Counted from the first letter of the stretch, positions 16,187 to 25,731 are shown. The stretch is DNA of 64,000 bases from QHXM01 sp032160165 (GCA_032160165.1 JAVHWA010000112.1:1-64000), one strand, 5' to 3'. Notes: a model not told the origin generated them from the letters alone. A program made the numbers and translations.

Positions 16187-18007
16187 CTAAAAGGGTTTGA
16201 ATCTCGCGAAAAGCGAATCCAGATCGAACGTAAACCCGATATTACCTCTGACCTCTTTCTCTTTTACGAATTCAGTGCGATTGGCAAAGGTTACAGACAA
16301 GGGAATCTTGAAACCACCTTTGACAGGGAACGTGAACTTTAGCTGGCCGACCGCAATATCTCCCTTCGTATTCATTACGGTGGTACCCATTTTCTCGTCT
16401 TCCATCATGCGCTTGTATTGCCCTGCGAAGCTCAGGTTGAAGCTGCCGAAATTTGGCACAATGAAAGGAAAGTCGAGTTGCAGGGAATGATCAAAATCCC
16501 GCAGTCGTTTCATCCCTGGCCCAGGTTGCGAGTTGAAGAACGTCATTGAGCCATTGTAAGTAAGCTCTGTGCGCCCGCTCCCCACACCGAACAAATTCAG
16601 GAGATCGCCTTCTGCGATAACCTTGAAATTGGAAATATCCACCATTCCGGCTCGCCGATTCTCCGTGAATTCGAGAGTGACGAGTGCCCCTTTCGAAATC
16701 ACGTCGCGCAAAGTTTTTCTATTCGTCAGGAATTTCTCGTACTGCGCTTGGAACTGCGTCACCGCTTGCTGCTGAGCAGGGGTCAGTTGATCCAGGGTCG
16801 GCAGTTCTTCATCCAGTTGTCTAAGGATCTCTTTTCGGATTTCTTCTCTCGTCCCCTTGGCAGCTATAGCAGCTGCGGCCTTGTCGCTCCATGCATTGAG
16901 TAGCCCTGCCGGGTCGTCTTGGGCCACTGCTCCAATAGCATTCAAGACTGGCTGGAAGTCCTTGTCAGCCAGGTCCTTCCAGCGTTGTTGGTATTTCCGA
17001 CCCCGGGGATCACGATCATTGAGAAACTCATATCGAAAGGAATAACCCGTGAGTTGCTGTGAATTCGCGGTGAAGGTACCTGGCAGATTACCCTGACTCG
17101 TATCGAACGAAAAGCTGTACGACAACTTTCTGAGGAATTTGGTGCCCGGGCTATCATCCCTAAACGCTGCGATAAAACCCTTATTTCGAAGGGCCTCAAT
17201 CGTTCCAACCAAATTACCTCTATAGGTCACAATCGTCTTGCTGACGCTTTGTGTCAATGCGCCATTCTCGACGGCAAAACCCAGGATAGCCGGTCCGGCA
17301 CCTTTGGACACGAGTGAAGTGGAACCCGCATTAGAGGAGCCGCCGCCAATTTGCTTATCAACTCGTATGTCTTGAATATCTCCGATTAGCTTTCCGCTTG
17401 GCCTTGTCGCCATTGCCAGCATCACAACATCGGCGTTCAGCCCCCACAAGTCGGCTGCATTCCTTTTCGCCGTAGCGGTTCCAGCCGCGGCCACGTTACT
17501 TACGAGCTGTTCCACTTTCACCCGGATCTGGCCATTCGCTGTTTGCTGAAAGGGCCTGGCTGGAGCAGGCACAGTAGCGGGAACCGGCGATGGAACAGAA
17601 AGCTCATCCGCAAGAACTCTACGCATACCCTGCTCCAACTCTCGCAACTCGCCGAGCCGATTCGCTATGTCTTTCTCCAACGCTATTCTCTCATCCGGCG
17701 ACTTAACTGTTTCTTGATAGCTTCGCAGGAAACCGACTCGCTTCCTCAAAAGGGCATAGAGAAGAACGCGCTTAGCTTGAAGCGCAGTAAAACTCGTCTG
17801 CCTCTCATCGACTGAACCGTCGGAACGCCGCACAGCGGCCTCCAGAGTACGTATGCCCAACAAAAGATCGGCGATGCTGATAGGATTTGGTGTGGTGCTA
17901 ACTGTCCGAGTAGATATAGACGCGAGCCTCTGCTGAGCGGGGACAGAGAAGCTGCTCCAAAGTATCGCGACGACTGCGGTCAGGACAGACCCGGTTTTTG
18001 TCTTCAT
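16187..18007 (-). CDS. exported protein with beta-barrel-like C-terminus, unrecognised
   Basis: This 606-residue protein has a signal peptide (MKTKTGSVLTAVVAILWSS, cleavage near VPAQQ). A helical region (about 50-130) is followed by a Pro/Ala-rich linker and a long beta-rich part with alternating polar/hydrophobic strands. It ends GNIGFTFDLDSLFARFKPF, with a terminal Phe as in outer-membrane barrels. I infer an outer-membrane or surface location; the family is unknown to me. It is the second gene of a pair (12 bp after the 118-residue gene, with an AGGAGGAG Shine-Dalgarno) and is divergent from the patatin-like gene. Confidence 0.75.
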   Translation of the reverse strand: MKTKTGSVLTAVVAILWSSFSVPAQQRLASISTRTVSTTPNPISIADLLLGIRTLEAAVRRSDGSVDERQTSFTALQAKRVLLYALLRKRVGFLRSYQETVKSPDERIALEKDIANRLGELRELEQGMRRVLADELSVPSPVPATVPAPARPFQQTANGQIRVKVEQLVSNVAAAGTATAKRNAADLWGLNADVVMLAMATRPSGKLIGDIQDIRVDKQIGGGSSNAGSTSLVSKGAGPAILGFAVENGALTQSVSKTIVTYRGNLVGTIEALRNKGFIAAFRDDSPGTKFLRKLSYSFSFDTSQGNLPGTFTANSQQLTGYSFRYEFLNDRDPRGRKYQQRWKDLADKDFQPVLNAIGAVAQDDPAGLLNAWSDKAAAAIAAKGTREEIRKEILRQLDEELPTLDQLTPAQQQAVTQFQAQYEKFLTNRKTLRDVISKGALVTLEFTENRRAGMVDISNFKVIAEGDLLNLFGVGSGRTELTYNGSMTFFNSQPGPGMKRLRDFDHSLQLDFPFIVPNFGSFNLSFAGQYKRMMEDEKMGTTVMNTKGDIAVGQLKFTFPVKGGFKIPLSVTFANRTEFVKEKEVRGNIGFTFDLDSLFARFKPF

Positions 18008-18019
18008 TAGTCTCTCCTC

Positions 18020-18376
18020 CTAAATGAAAATGCGATAGTTAACGATATCTGATGCCTCTTCTTCTAACCCTTCGATTTTTGGAGCTTGGGCTACTTGAAC
18101 AATCGAGGGTGTTCCACCACCACTTCCAGTAATCGTAATCTTGGCGGCACCGCCGCTCTCGCCCGCGTAGATAACCCCTACCACGAGCGACATCGTTTGG
18201 ATATTTGGAGGTTTCGGAGGATTAGCCTTCTTCGCGGTGAACGAGCCTCCGCCCCAAGTCTGTGCATTTAAGGCGTATCTCACGGCTGCCACTCTATCGT
18301 TCGGTTCGACCTTTACGGTGATGACTTCCCCATCTGCGCACTTGAGCTTAGTCGGATTTTCATTTATCAATTGCAT
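18020..18376 (-). CDS. small beta-rich protein, unrecognised
   Basis: This 118-residue protein is without a signal peptide or membrane helix. It opens with a Lys/Val-alternating segment (KLKCADGEVITVKVEPNDRV) and has Gly-rich turns (GESGGAAKITITGSGGG), which suggest an all-beta fold. The ATG at 18376 has a good AAGGAGAAG Shine-Dalgarno. It is transcribed just ahead of the 606-residue exported protein, so the two may act together. No family is recognised. Confidence 0.65.
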   Translation of the reverse strand: MQLINENPTKLKCADGEVITVKVEPNDRVAAVRYALNAQTWGGGSFTAKKANPPKPPNIQTMSLVVGVIYAGESGGAAKITITGSGGGTPSIVQVAQAPKIEGLEEEASDIVNYRIFI

Positions 18377-18803
18377 ATCTGCTTCTCCTTAAAACTGTCT
18401 TTGCTTTTTGTGTGACAACGCCGGTGCCAATCTGGCAGCCGATCGCTTGAGAAAGCTTGTGTGCTAGCTTTTGGAGGCCGATATCGTTTCAGCCAACATC
18501 GAAAAGAGTGAACGAATGCACAATTGAAAGCTTAGGATCAAATCCGTTGTTACGATATCTCTATCCGCGGCTTATGCAGGAAAGAGCTGAGTATGAGTGA
18601 GACAGCCAGCGCAAGTGAAGAACCATGAGAACGCGCGCACGATAGTCGAACCCCTTACGCTTGTCAAGAAGTATTTGCAATGAAGTTTGCTTGCGATAGT
18701 ATGACCTGTTTAAGCAATGTTTAGTGCTCTTTGATTGTAAACTATCTCACTCGAATCGCTCTCGAGTATTGAACCTGTTCGACGGATCAGATAGCCGTTG
18801 ACA
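18377..18803. other. long intergenic region, nothing assigned
   Basis: This is the upstream region shared by the 118-residue gene (minus) and the patatin-like gene (plus). A weak plus-strand promoter candidate is TTGCAA (18675-18680) with TAGTAT (18697-18702), spacing 16 bp. GC content looks lower than in the flanking genes. I see no ORF or repeat that I would defend. Confidence 0.4.
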
Positions 18804-18875
18804 TCACTCCGCACGGGCATTATCGTGCTCCGCGTTTGACGTCTCCATACTGGGCTCTCCTTTACTCTGGCCCAT
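18804..18875 (-). CDS. possible 23-residue small protein
   Basis: A minus-strand ATG at 18875 is preceded at good spacing by a strong Shine-Dalgarno (AAGAAGGA, complement near 18881-18888). The ORF encodes a very hydrophilic 23-residue peptide (MGQSKGEPSMETSNAEHDNA...). It lies between the patatin-like gene and the 118-residue gene. Small size makes chance occurrence likely; it is kept only because of the ribosome-binding site. Confidence 0.25.
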   Translation of the reverse strand: MGQSKGEPSMETSNAEHDNARAE

Positions 18876-18990
18876 TTTGTTTCCTTCTTTTCGATCAGGG
18901 CTCGGGCGAACTACCGGCTTGGCCCGGCGTTCAGGCCAACTAAGCTCCTGCCGAGTCAGGCTCACGCGCAACGCCGCCAAGGACATGCCG

Positions 18991-21900
18991 ATGACAAAAA
19001 AAGATTCTCCCTCTGCCGTCGAACCGAGCGTACCGAACGTCAGCCAACCAATAACTTCTGACGTCACGCCGACAGTCGACTCGCCTTCAGATCGGCCAGC
19101 CGACTCGTCAGCCGCTCAACCAACGCCGTCCTTTATGGACCTCACGCAGGAGATACGCTTCGCGGTTGTGATGTACGGCGGTGCTTCGCTTGCCATCTAT
19201 ATGAACGGTGTAGCCCAGGAGATGCTCAAGCTGGTGCGTGCGACGGCGCCCGATCCGCAGGACGAAAACAAACCGCTTCACCCGGACGAATCGTTGAGCG
19301 GCTCAGAGCGCGTCTACCGCAGGCTCGGTAAAATGCTCAGCCGCGGCATTGAACCGGACCCCAAAGAAGCTGCCACGATCCGCACTCGCTTTATCATCGA
19401 CACGCTGTCAGGAACATCAGCCGGCGGAATCAATGCTGTCTTTCTCGCCAAGGCTCTCGCAAATGGTCAGGACATGGGTCCACTCAGGAATCTGTGGGTC
19501 AAAGAAGGCGACATTGGCGTCCTAATCAACGATAAAGAGTCAGACAAAGACGTCAAGATCGGGGTGCAGAAGCCGCCGCGTTCTATTCTCAACAGCCGGC
19601 GGATGTATTACGAACTGCTAGATGCTCTCGAAGGCATGGACGACCCTTCGCGCCAGGCGCAGACGGGCAAGCCCATTACAGACACTGCGCCCAGCCCATC
19701 ACCTTATGTAGAAGCGCTCGATCTCTTCACAACCGCCACCGATATTTGGGGCCAGGTGGTTGCGATGCGGCTCGCTGATAACGTCGCCTTCGAGCGCCGC
19801 CATCTAGCCGCGTTCCACTTCGCTTACAATTCCACCCAAAATGATTTCAAGCGGGAGAACAATCCGTTCCTGGCTTTCGCATCGCGATGCACCTCCGCTC
19901 ATCCCGCGCCCTTCGAGCCGATGAAACTTTCCGACATAAACAGCGTGCTCGATCGGCACAAAGCATATAAGGATTCGCCGGACTTCAGGTCTGACGACAA
20001 ACGCTGGCGGCATTTCTTTGAAGAGTATTTGCAGCACGGGGGAGGCGCAAAGCCCGCAAATCGAGAAGAGAAAGACCGCATCCGAGACAACCGCGCTGAA
20101 AGATTCGAAAACCGGCCCTTCAGTGACGGAGGCGTTCTGGACAACAGCCCGTTCAGTTTTGCGCTGGAAAAGCTTCCCTTCCGTCACACCAAATTGCCCG
20201 TCGATCGCAAGCTGCTTTACATCGAGCCGGTTCCTCAGCATCCCGAGCGCGCGTTGGATCCAACGCACCCGCCGAATGCGATCCAGAACGGTTGGCTGTC
20301 CGTTTCCGTACTTCCAAGTTATCAATTCATTCGCCAGGACCTTGAGCGCGTGCTCGAACGCAATCGGCTGATCGAACGGGTGAATCGCATTCTTCTTGGA
20401 GTGCAAAAAGATGAGATGGCGCGCCTCGAGCGTGCCCGGGCGAAGAAGCACGCAGAGCACGAGGCGGTCGCAGGACAGGACTCCATCAAACACGACGATG
20501 ACGAGCGCCCGCTTACCTCCTACGAATTCGGCATGAAGACACTGCCGGAGATGATTGAGCGCATGGGGTCCGGTTGGGGCGGCTATCAGCGCCTGCGTGT
20601 GGCAGAGGCCACCGACGAACTGGTCAGGATCATCGCCAACGCTGCGGGGTTCGATGACGAGACGGACGAATTTCTCGCCATCCGCTATCTTGTCCGCGCC
20701 TGGCGAACCGAGAAGTACGATCCCTACGCAACCAGAGATCCGAAAGATGAGCAGACCTCAGAGGGATGGGGCCCGGGCCAGCCGAAATATTCAGAGAGTT
20801 GGTTTCTTTACCAATACGATCTTCGATGGAGACTGCGGCGCCTCAGGCTCGTCCTGCGAAAGGTGGATGAGCTTTCATGCCTCGACGACCGCGCGGCAGA
20901 GATCCTGAATATAGCGAATTTTGCTCCGGGTAGTTATGTGGACATCTGCCGAGAATCTCCCGCCCGAGCCAAAGAGTTTCGTACTTACCTGCAGGAACTG
21001 AAGCGCGAGCTAAGTCGGGCCCTGGGAGCTCTCGAGGACAAACGAAACGAATTCCTTGCTCGCGTCACAGATCATTCGCTGGACTCGAGCCAGAGCAATC
21101 CCCTGGGTGCGGCCGTCGAGGCGATCGGTATCGGTCAGGCGGACATCCTTGCCATCCTTTCCCAGCCCACGGATAAAGATCGCGAAGCAGCAGCCACCGG
21201 GCTCCTCGAGAGGAAGCGACAAAACTTTAATAGGTTTCTCGAGGCACTGAACGCTGAATTGAAGAAGGTGATGGACGATGTTTCGGCTCGAGTAAAAGGC
21301 GACAAGGCCTATAGCGGGAAAGGCATCCTGGAAGTCGATGATACGCCGCCCTCACAGCCAACTCCTGAGCAGGTGGTGCGCGTGACTCTGCTTTATTACT
21401 ACGAGAACTTTGACCGCTACGACATGATCTCATATCCCATACTCTTCTCCACCAATGTGGGTGAAGAGACCGACGAGGTGGAGATCTTTCGTATCAGTCC
21501 TGAAGACGCGGGATTTCTGGTGAAAGACAAGGAGCTGAGACGCCGGAAGCTCGCGGGCACTTCTATCTCAAACTTCGGGGCTTTCTTCGATGAAGAGTTT
21601 CGCACCAACGACATCCTTTGGGGCAGGCTTGATTCGGCTGACCGACTGATCACTACGCTGCTTTCCTCCGCGCAGCCTTCGGCTGAACTTGAAGAGGTCA
21701 AGGCGGAGCTAATCAAAGATGCCAGCCGAGCGATCATAGCCGAAGAGCTGAGCTCACAAGACAAAGCGGGACTACGGGCACTGATTGCAACGTCGATGAA
21801 GAGTCCGAGTGCGGGCGCGAATAACGAGACGTTTCTAACCGATCTGGAGAATAGTTTGAAAGGCGGCCCTCAAGACCTGGCCAAGCTGCGCGAGTTTCTA

Positions 21901-22686
21901 CTCATCACGCTCAAAGGCCGGGACCCATTGGACGATTTTACGGCTACCAGCAAGTTCGAACACGACCTCCCCCCTAAAACGCTTGTACGTTCTGCTGCGC
22001 GCGCGAGCCGGGTTTTTGGAAGCATGCTCGAAGGTATCGCCGACGAACAACGCTACAATCGAAAATATGTTGTGTGGGTCACCAGGGTGATGCAGTTGTT
22101 CTGGGGATTGGTCGAAGTCGCGGTCCCCGGCAGCATCCCAAACTTGATTTTTGCCCATTGGCTGAAATTGCTTTACCTCTTCGAGTTTCTTTTGGTCGTC
22201 AGTGGCACACTCTTTCTCAATCAACGGATCCAGCAGTTTGGCCTGCTCACTTTCGCCGTGACCGTAGTAATCCACGCAGCTGTAAAGATGCTAGGCGACC
22301 TCATGTCGAAGAAAGAGGACCAGCCCCAACAACAACCGACGGGGGGCGTCGAATATGAGCCGCAAACGAGACCTGCAAAGAAAAAAAAGAGTTCACCTGC
22401 CTGGTGGCGCGCGCTTAAAGCCGCGCTGGTTGCCGGGCTCCTTCTAATGACGCTTCTCGGCCTGGTATTGCTCTTCACCGTTCTCTGGGCTGATGGTCAG
22501 TCAGGCTCGCCGGCAAACCTGATCTGGCAAAAGATTAATAATCTACGAGCCTGGATTGCGCGCGACGTTCCCAATGGATGGAACGCAAAGACGATCTTCC
22601 GATTCAGTATCGTTGGGGTAATCGGATTGTTCCTGCTCTGGTCTGTGCGGGATGATCTGAAGGGGATGTTTCGGCGAAGTCGGTGA
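18991..22686 (+). CDS. large patatin-like phospholipase with C-terminal membrane segments
   Basis: This is a 1231-residue protein. The patatin domain begins near residue 50: oxyanion region YGGASLAIYMNG, nucleophile motif GTSAGG (Ser near 143) and the dyad Asp in DGGVLDNSPF (near 379). This fits the 'patatin-related protein' family with a long DUF3376-type extension, expected to hydrolyse lipid acyl esters. The last 180 residues hold about four membrane helices (e.g. YLFEFLLVVSGTLFL, GLLLMTLLGLVLLFTVLW), so it is probably anchored to the inner membrane. The ATG at 18991 is chosen for AAGGA at 18979-18983; an upstream in-frame extension lacks support. Confidence 0.85.
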   Translation: MTKKDSPSAVEPSVPNVSQPITSDVTPTVDSPSDRPADSSAAQPTPSFMDLTQEIRFAVVMYGGASLAIYMNGVAQEMLKLVRATAPDPQDENKPLHPDESLSGSERVYRRLGKMLSRGIEPDPKEAATIRTRFIIDTLSGTSAGGINAVFLAKALANGQDMGPLRNLWVKEGDIGVLINDKESDKDVKIGVQKPPRSILNSRRMYYELLDALEGMDDPSRQAQTGKPITDTAPSPSPYVEALDLFTTATDIWGQVVAMRLADNVAFERRHLAAFHFAYNSTQNDFKRENNPFLAFASRCTSAHPAPFEPMKLSDINSVLDRHKAYKDSPDFRSDDKRWRHFFEEYLQHGGGAKPANREEKDRIRDNRAERFENRPFSDGGVLDNSPFSFALEKLPFRHTKLPVDRKLLYIEPVPQHPERALDPTHPPNAIQNGWLSVSVLPSYQFIRQDLERVLERNRLIERVNRILLGVQKDEMARLERARAKKHAEHEAVAGQDSIKHDDDERPLTSYEFGMKTLPEMIERMGSGWGGYQRLRVAEATDELVRIIANAAGFDDETDEFLAIRYLVRAWRTEKYDPYATRDPKDEQTSEGWGPGQPKYSESWFLYQYDLRWRLRRLRLVLRKVDELSCLDDRAAEILNIANFAPGSYVDICRESPARAKEFRTYLQELKRELSRALGALEDKRNEFLARVTDHSLDSSQSNPLGAAVEAIGIGQADILAILSQPTDKDREAAATGLLERKRQNFNRFLEALNAELKKVMDDVSARVKGDKAYSGKGILEVDDTPPSQPTPEQVVRVTLLYYYENFDRYDMISYPILFSTNVGEETDEVEIFRISPEDAGFLVKDKELRRRKLAGTSISNFGAFFDEEFRTNDILWGRLDSADRLITTLLSSAQPSAELEEVKAELIKDASRAIIAEELSSQDKAGLRALIATSMKSPSAGANNETFLTDLENSLKGGPQDLAKLREFLLITLKGRDPLDDFTATSKFEHDLPPKTLVRSAARASRVFGSMLEGIADEQRYNRKYVVWVTRVMQLFWGLVEVAVPGSIPNLIFAHWLKLLYLFEFLLVVSGTLFLNQRIQQFGLLTFAVTVVIHAAVKMLGDLMSKKEDQPQQQPTGGVEYEPQTRPAKKKKSSPAWWRALKAALVAGLLLMTLLGLVLLFTVLWADGQSGSPANLIWQKINNLRAWIARDVPNGWNAKTIFRFSIVGVIGLFLLWSVRDDLKGMFRRSR

Positions 22687-22727
22687 AAGGATATTGGAAG
22701 AGCAGTTCGTCCCAGTTCCGGCGTTTA

Positions 22728-22783
22728 GAGTTCAAGCTTCAGCTTGCGTTTCGGCGCGGTACGACAACCTAAAGGTTGAACTC
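22728..22783. repeat. double-palindrome repeat, family A copy 1
   Basis: gagttcaagcttcagcttg is followed after about 20 nt by caacctaaaggttgaactc. Each half is itself palindromic (caagcttcagcttg; caacctaaaggttg) and the two outer ends (gagttcaa/ttgaactc) are inverted. Related copies occur at 40465-40520 and 59313-59371. Confidence 0.75.
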
Positions 22784-22861
22784 CAGCCGCCTGCTCACAA
22801 GGTTGATATTCATCTCCACCGCATGCGACGATGATGGAAATCAAAGGCCAAGCAGATAAGA

Positions 22862-23863
22862 ATGAGTGTGAAGCGACTAGAGCTATTGATAATCGGCGCC
22901 GGACCCGCCGGACTGTCCGCCGCGGATGCCGCGGCCCGCGAAGGGCTGTCGTATCTCGTCATCGAAAAGGGACTGATCGCCGATACCGTCTATCACTATC
23001 CCATTGGCCACACGGTGTTCTCGACTCCCAACGAATTGGAAATGCGCGAAGGCTTGCTTAGGCCCTGTCGAGAAAAGCCTACCCGCGAGGAGCTGCTTTC
23101 ACATTACGTTCGCTTTGCGCTCGATCAGAAGCTGCGCATCAACACCGATGAAGAGGCTACCTCGATCGAACGCCTGGAGTCCGGCGAATTCAGAGTGCGG
23201 ACGACGCGCGACGAGTACATCGCGGCGCGAGTTCTCTTTGCGATCGGGGCGATGGCGCACCCTCGACGGCTGAACACTCGGGGCGAAGACCTTCCCAACG
23301 TTTATCACCGATTCACCGAGGCATATCCCTACGTACAGCAACGTGTAATGGTAGTCGGAGGTGGAAACAGTGCGGCAGAGGCTGCGCTTTTTCTGGCAGA
23401 GGAAGGCGCGTACACGACGTTTGCGATCTGGCGTTCGGATTGGGAAAACCACGACCCCAAGATGAACGCCATCAAGCATTGGGTCCGCACGCCTCTCGAA
23501 GAGTTGATCAAGCAGGAGCGCCTCGAACTTTTCTTCTTCACTCAGATACAGGAGATCACCGCGACTAACGTCCGCCTCAAGCGGGAAGATGGCAAATCAT
23601 TTCTGTTTCCCAATCACGCGGTATTCATCCTGATTGGGAGTGATGCGGACTTAACTCTGCTCCGTCAGGCGGGCGTCGAAATCGTTAAGGGAAAGTTGTG
23701 CGACGTCCCGGTCTACGATCCGGAAACTTTCGAGACCAATGTACCGGGAATTTACGTCGCGGGACACTTCACAAACTCGCGTCACATCAAAGAAGCGATC
23801 GCCGTCCCTAGGCGGATCGTGCCGTTGATCGCGCGGTCGTTGCGAAGTAGCGCGAACTGTTAG
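22862..23863 (+). CDS. ypdA: YpdA-type bacillithiol-disulfide reductase
   Basis: This 333-residue FAD/NADPH protein has two dinucleotide folds: IIGAGPAGLSAADAA at residue 9 (FAD) and VVGGGNSAAEAALFLAEEG near 162 (NADPH). A thioredoxin-reductase-type CxxC is absent, as in YpdA, which reduces bacillithiol disulfide. GHTVFSTPNELEM is characteristic of the family. bshC at 13272-14957 supports this role. The last residues (SSANC) and the stop codon lie inside a palindromic repeat (23847-23948), so the C-terminus is repeat-derived. Confidence 0.88.
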   Translation: MSVKRLELLIIGAGPAGLSAADAAAREGLSYLVIEKGLIADTVYHYPIGHTVFSTPNELEMREGLLRPCREKPTREELLSHYVRFALDQKLRINTDEEATSIERLESGEFRVRTTRDEYIAARVLFAIGAMAHPRRLNTRGEDLPNVYHRFTEAYPYVQQRVMVVGGGNSAAEAALFLAEEGAYTTFAIWRSDWENHDPKMNAIKHWVRTPLEELIKQERLELFFFTQIQEITATNVRLKREDGKSFLFPNHAVFILIGSDADLTLLRQAGVEIVKGKLCDVPVYDPETFETNVPGIYVAGHFTNSRHIKEAIAVPRRIVPLIARSLRSSANC

Positions 23864-23948
23864 TTTGCGAGGCATGTTGGCGCCTCGTTGCTTTCGGGCC
23901 TCCCGGCGCTCATTCAGTCCTAACTCGTAAACTGACAGTTTGCGCTAC
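23847..23948. repeat. inverted repeat, family B copy 1
   Basis: gtagcgcgaactgttagtttgcga (23847-23870) is inverted at 23925-23948 with 21 of 24 positions matching. It covers the stop codon of ypdA and separates it from the convergent malic enzyme gene. A second copy lies at 63347-63431. Confidence 0.8.
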
Positions 23949-23960
23949 GATTTCGCTACA

Positions 23961-25394
23961 TCAAATCGTCGCATCTACTCCTGCCCGATCGCGCCGCGCC
24001 ACTCCGGTTCGATAAGCCGCTTCTTCAACCTCGTGCGCAACCGCCTCGGCGACTCGCTTGTCGAACACAGAGGGAACGATGTACTCGGGTATGAGCTCGG
24101 TGTCAGTGATGATCCCCGCAATGGCGTGGGCGGCGGCAACCTTCATCTCTTCGTTTATCTGTGAGGCGCGGCAGGCGAGCGCGCCGCGAAAGATTCCGGG
24201 GAAGCAAAGCACGTTATTGATCTGGTTCGGATAGTCAGAGCGTCCTGTGGCCATCACGGCAACATAAGGCGCTGCTTCCTCCGGCATGATCTCGGGCGTA
24301 GGGTTGGCCATCGCGAAGACGATTGGTTTCTCTGCCATCTTCTTCACGTCTTCCGCCGTTATTACGCCGGGCGCTGAGAGCCCCATGAAGACGTCCGCCC
24401 CTTGCAAGACGTCGTGGACTGTTCCCTTCTCCTGGTTCGGATTTGTGTGGCGAGCATACCAATCCTTGACCCAGTTCATGCGTTCGGTTCGTCCGGCGTA
24501 CAACGCCCCGTTCTGGTCGCAGCCGATTACGTTCCTGACTCCGGCAGCCATGATGATCTTCGAGCACGCCACTCCGGCCGCGCCGACACCATTGACCACG
24601 ACCTTAATGTTCTCCATCTTTTTCCCAACGAGCTTGAGAGCGTTGATCAAGGCCGCGAGCACCACAACCGCCGTCCCGTGCTGGTCGTCATGAAAAACAG
24701 GGATATCGAGCTCTTCCTTGAGCCGGTCCTCGATTTCGAAACAACGGGGCGCCGAAATATCTTCCAGATTGATTCCTCCGAACGACGTCGCAATGTTCTT
24801 AACCGTGCGCACAATTTCGTCAGGGTCCTTGGTTGTAAGACAGATGGGAAAGGCGTCGACTCCGGCAAACTCTTTGAAGAGCATCGCCTTGCCTTCCATG
24901 ACAGGCAGCGCGGCCGCCGGACCGATATCGCCAAGACCGAGCACGGCGGTTCCGTCAGTCACGATGGCAACCGTATTTTTCTTTATGGTTAGAACGAACG
25001 CTTTTTCGGGATCGCGATGGATCGCCTCGCAGACGCGCGCGACACCCGGTGTATAAGCCATCGAGAGATCGTCTCGCGTTTTCAGTGGGGTCTTCGACAC
25101 GACTTCGATCTTCCCACCGATGTGCATCAGGAAGGTGCGGTCGGAAACGCTGAGGACTTCGACGCCGTCTATGTGGCGAACAGCGTCTACGATTTGTTCG
25201 CCGTGCTCATTCGAGCGCGCGTTGACCGAGATATCGCGAACCACCGCGTCGGGAGTGACGCTGACGATATCGATTGCGCCTATGTCTCCTCCGGCGCGTC
25301 CGATGGCTGTCGTTAGTTCCCCGAGTGTTCCGGTGCGGCTGGCCAGCTTAATTCGCAGAGTCAGGCTGTAGCTTGCGCTTGGTGCGTTCTCCAT
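23961..25394 (-). CDS. NAD(P)-dependent malic enzyme with N-terminal ACT domain
   Basis: This 477-residue enzyme decarboxylates malate to pyruvate. The N-terminal 80 residues are an ACT domain (SYSLTLRIKLASRTGTLGEL), a known variant that suggests allosteric control by an amino acid or similar ligand. Malic enzyme motifs are MAYTPGVARVCEAI, VTDGTAVLGLGDIGPAA, FHDDQHGTAVV, the Rossmann loop VVNGVGAAGVACSKI and FAMANPTPEI. The ATG at 25394 is chosen because the ACT domain starts right after it and the longer frame upstream is unlike any family member. Confidence 0.92.
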   Translation of the reverse strand: MENAPSASYSLTLRIKLASRTGTLGELTTAIGRAGGDIGAIDIVSVTPDAVVRDISVNARSNEHGEQIVDAVRHIDGVEVLSVSDRTFLMHIGGKIEVVSKTPLKTRDDLSMAYTPGVARVCEAIHRDPEKAFVLTIKKNTVAIVTDGTAVLGLGDIGPAAALPVMEGKAMLFKEFAGVDAFPICLTTKDPDEIVRTVKNIATSFGGINLEDISAPRCFEIEDRLKEELDIPVFHDDQHGTAVVVLAALINALKLVGKKMENIKVVVNGVGAAGVACSKIIMAAGVRNVIGCDQNGALYAGRTERMNWVKDWYARHTNPNQEKGTVHDVLQGADVFMGLSAPGVITAEDVKKMAEKPIVFAMANPTPEIMPEEAAPYVAVMATGRSDYPNQINNVLCFPGIFRGALACRASQINEEMKVAAAHAIAGIITDTELIPEYIVPSVFDKRVAEAVAHEVEEAAYRTGVARRDRAGVDATI

Positions 25395-25731
25395 AGCGAG
25401 CAGGCGAAAATCCTTTCGCGGCTGAATACAAAGGTATGAAGGAAACTCTAACGCCAATAGTTGCAGAGGTGCAAGCGAGGTCACTTCCAATCTTGGCGGT
25501 CGGCGCGGTCTCCGCGTTTCCCTCAGTGCGAACCCCACATGATCGAGACGATGAGCACGCCTGTCAGAACCGCCTGCGTAAGCGGGCGGGTTGCCGTGCG
25601 GACTCGATCATGTCAGCAGGCAACTCTCTAATGCTGCCCTAGAACCCATCCGCTCACGCGGATGGTTCTGACCCGTGAGGTGACGTCTACATTTAATGAT
25701 CATGGATTGGCTGCCAACATCAGCAAATATG
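25395..25731. other. intergenic region upstream of malic enzyme
   Basis: These 337 bp hold no convincing gene. The distal half (25537-25669) contains an unusually well-formed set of nested stems listed separately as a possible structured RNA. The proximal part should contain the malic enzyme promoter, which I could not pinpoint. Confidence 0.5.
25537..25669 (+). ncRNA. candidate structured RNA element (strand tentative)
   Basis: Stem P1 is 11 bp and perfect (25537-25547 with 25603-25613). Inside it are P2 (gcacg 25555-25559 / cgtgc 25595-25599) and P3 (25568-25577 with 25582-25592) closed by a GUAA tetraloop of the GNRA type. P4 (25641-25669) has 12 bp around a 4-nt loop. A T-G pair in P3 is a wobble only in plus-strand RNA and the GNRA loop also reads on plus, favouring that strand. 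No known RNA family is recognised, and there is no T-tract. Confidence 0.35.

Noticed and set aside
25395..25538. 48-residue extension before the malic enzyme ACT domain
   Set aside because: Composition and lack of homology suggest untranslated DNA; the ATG at 25394 directly precedes the ACT domain.
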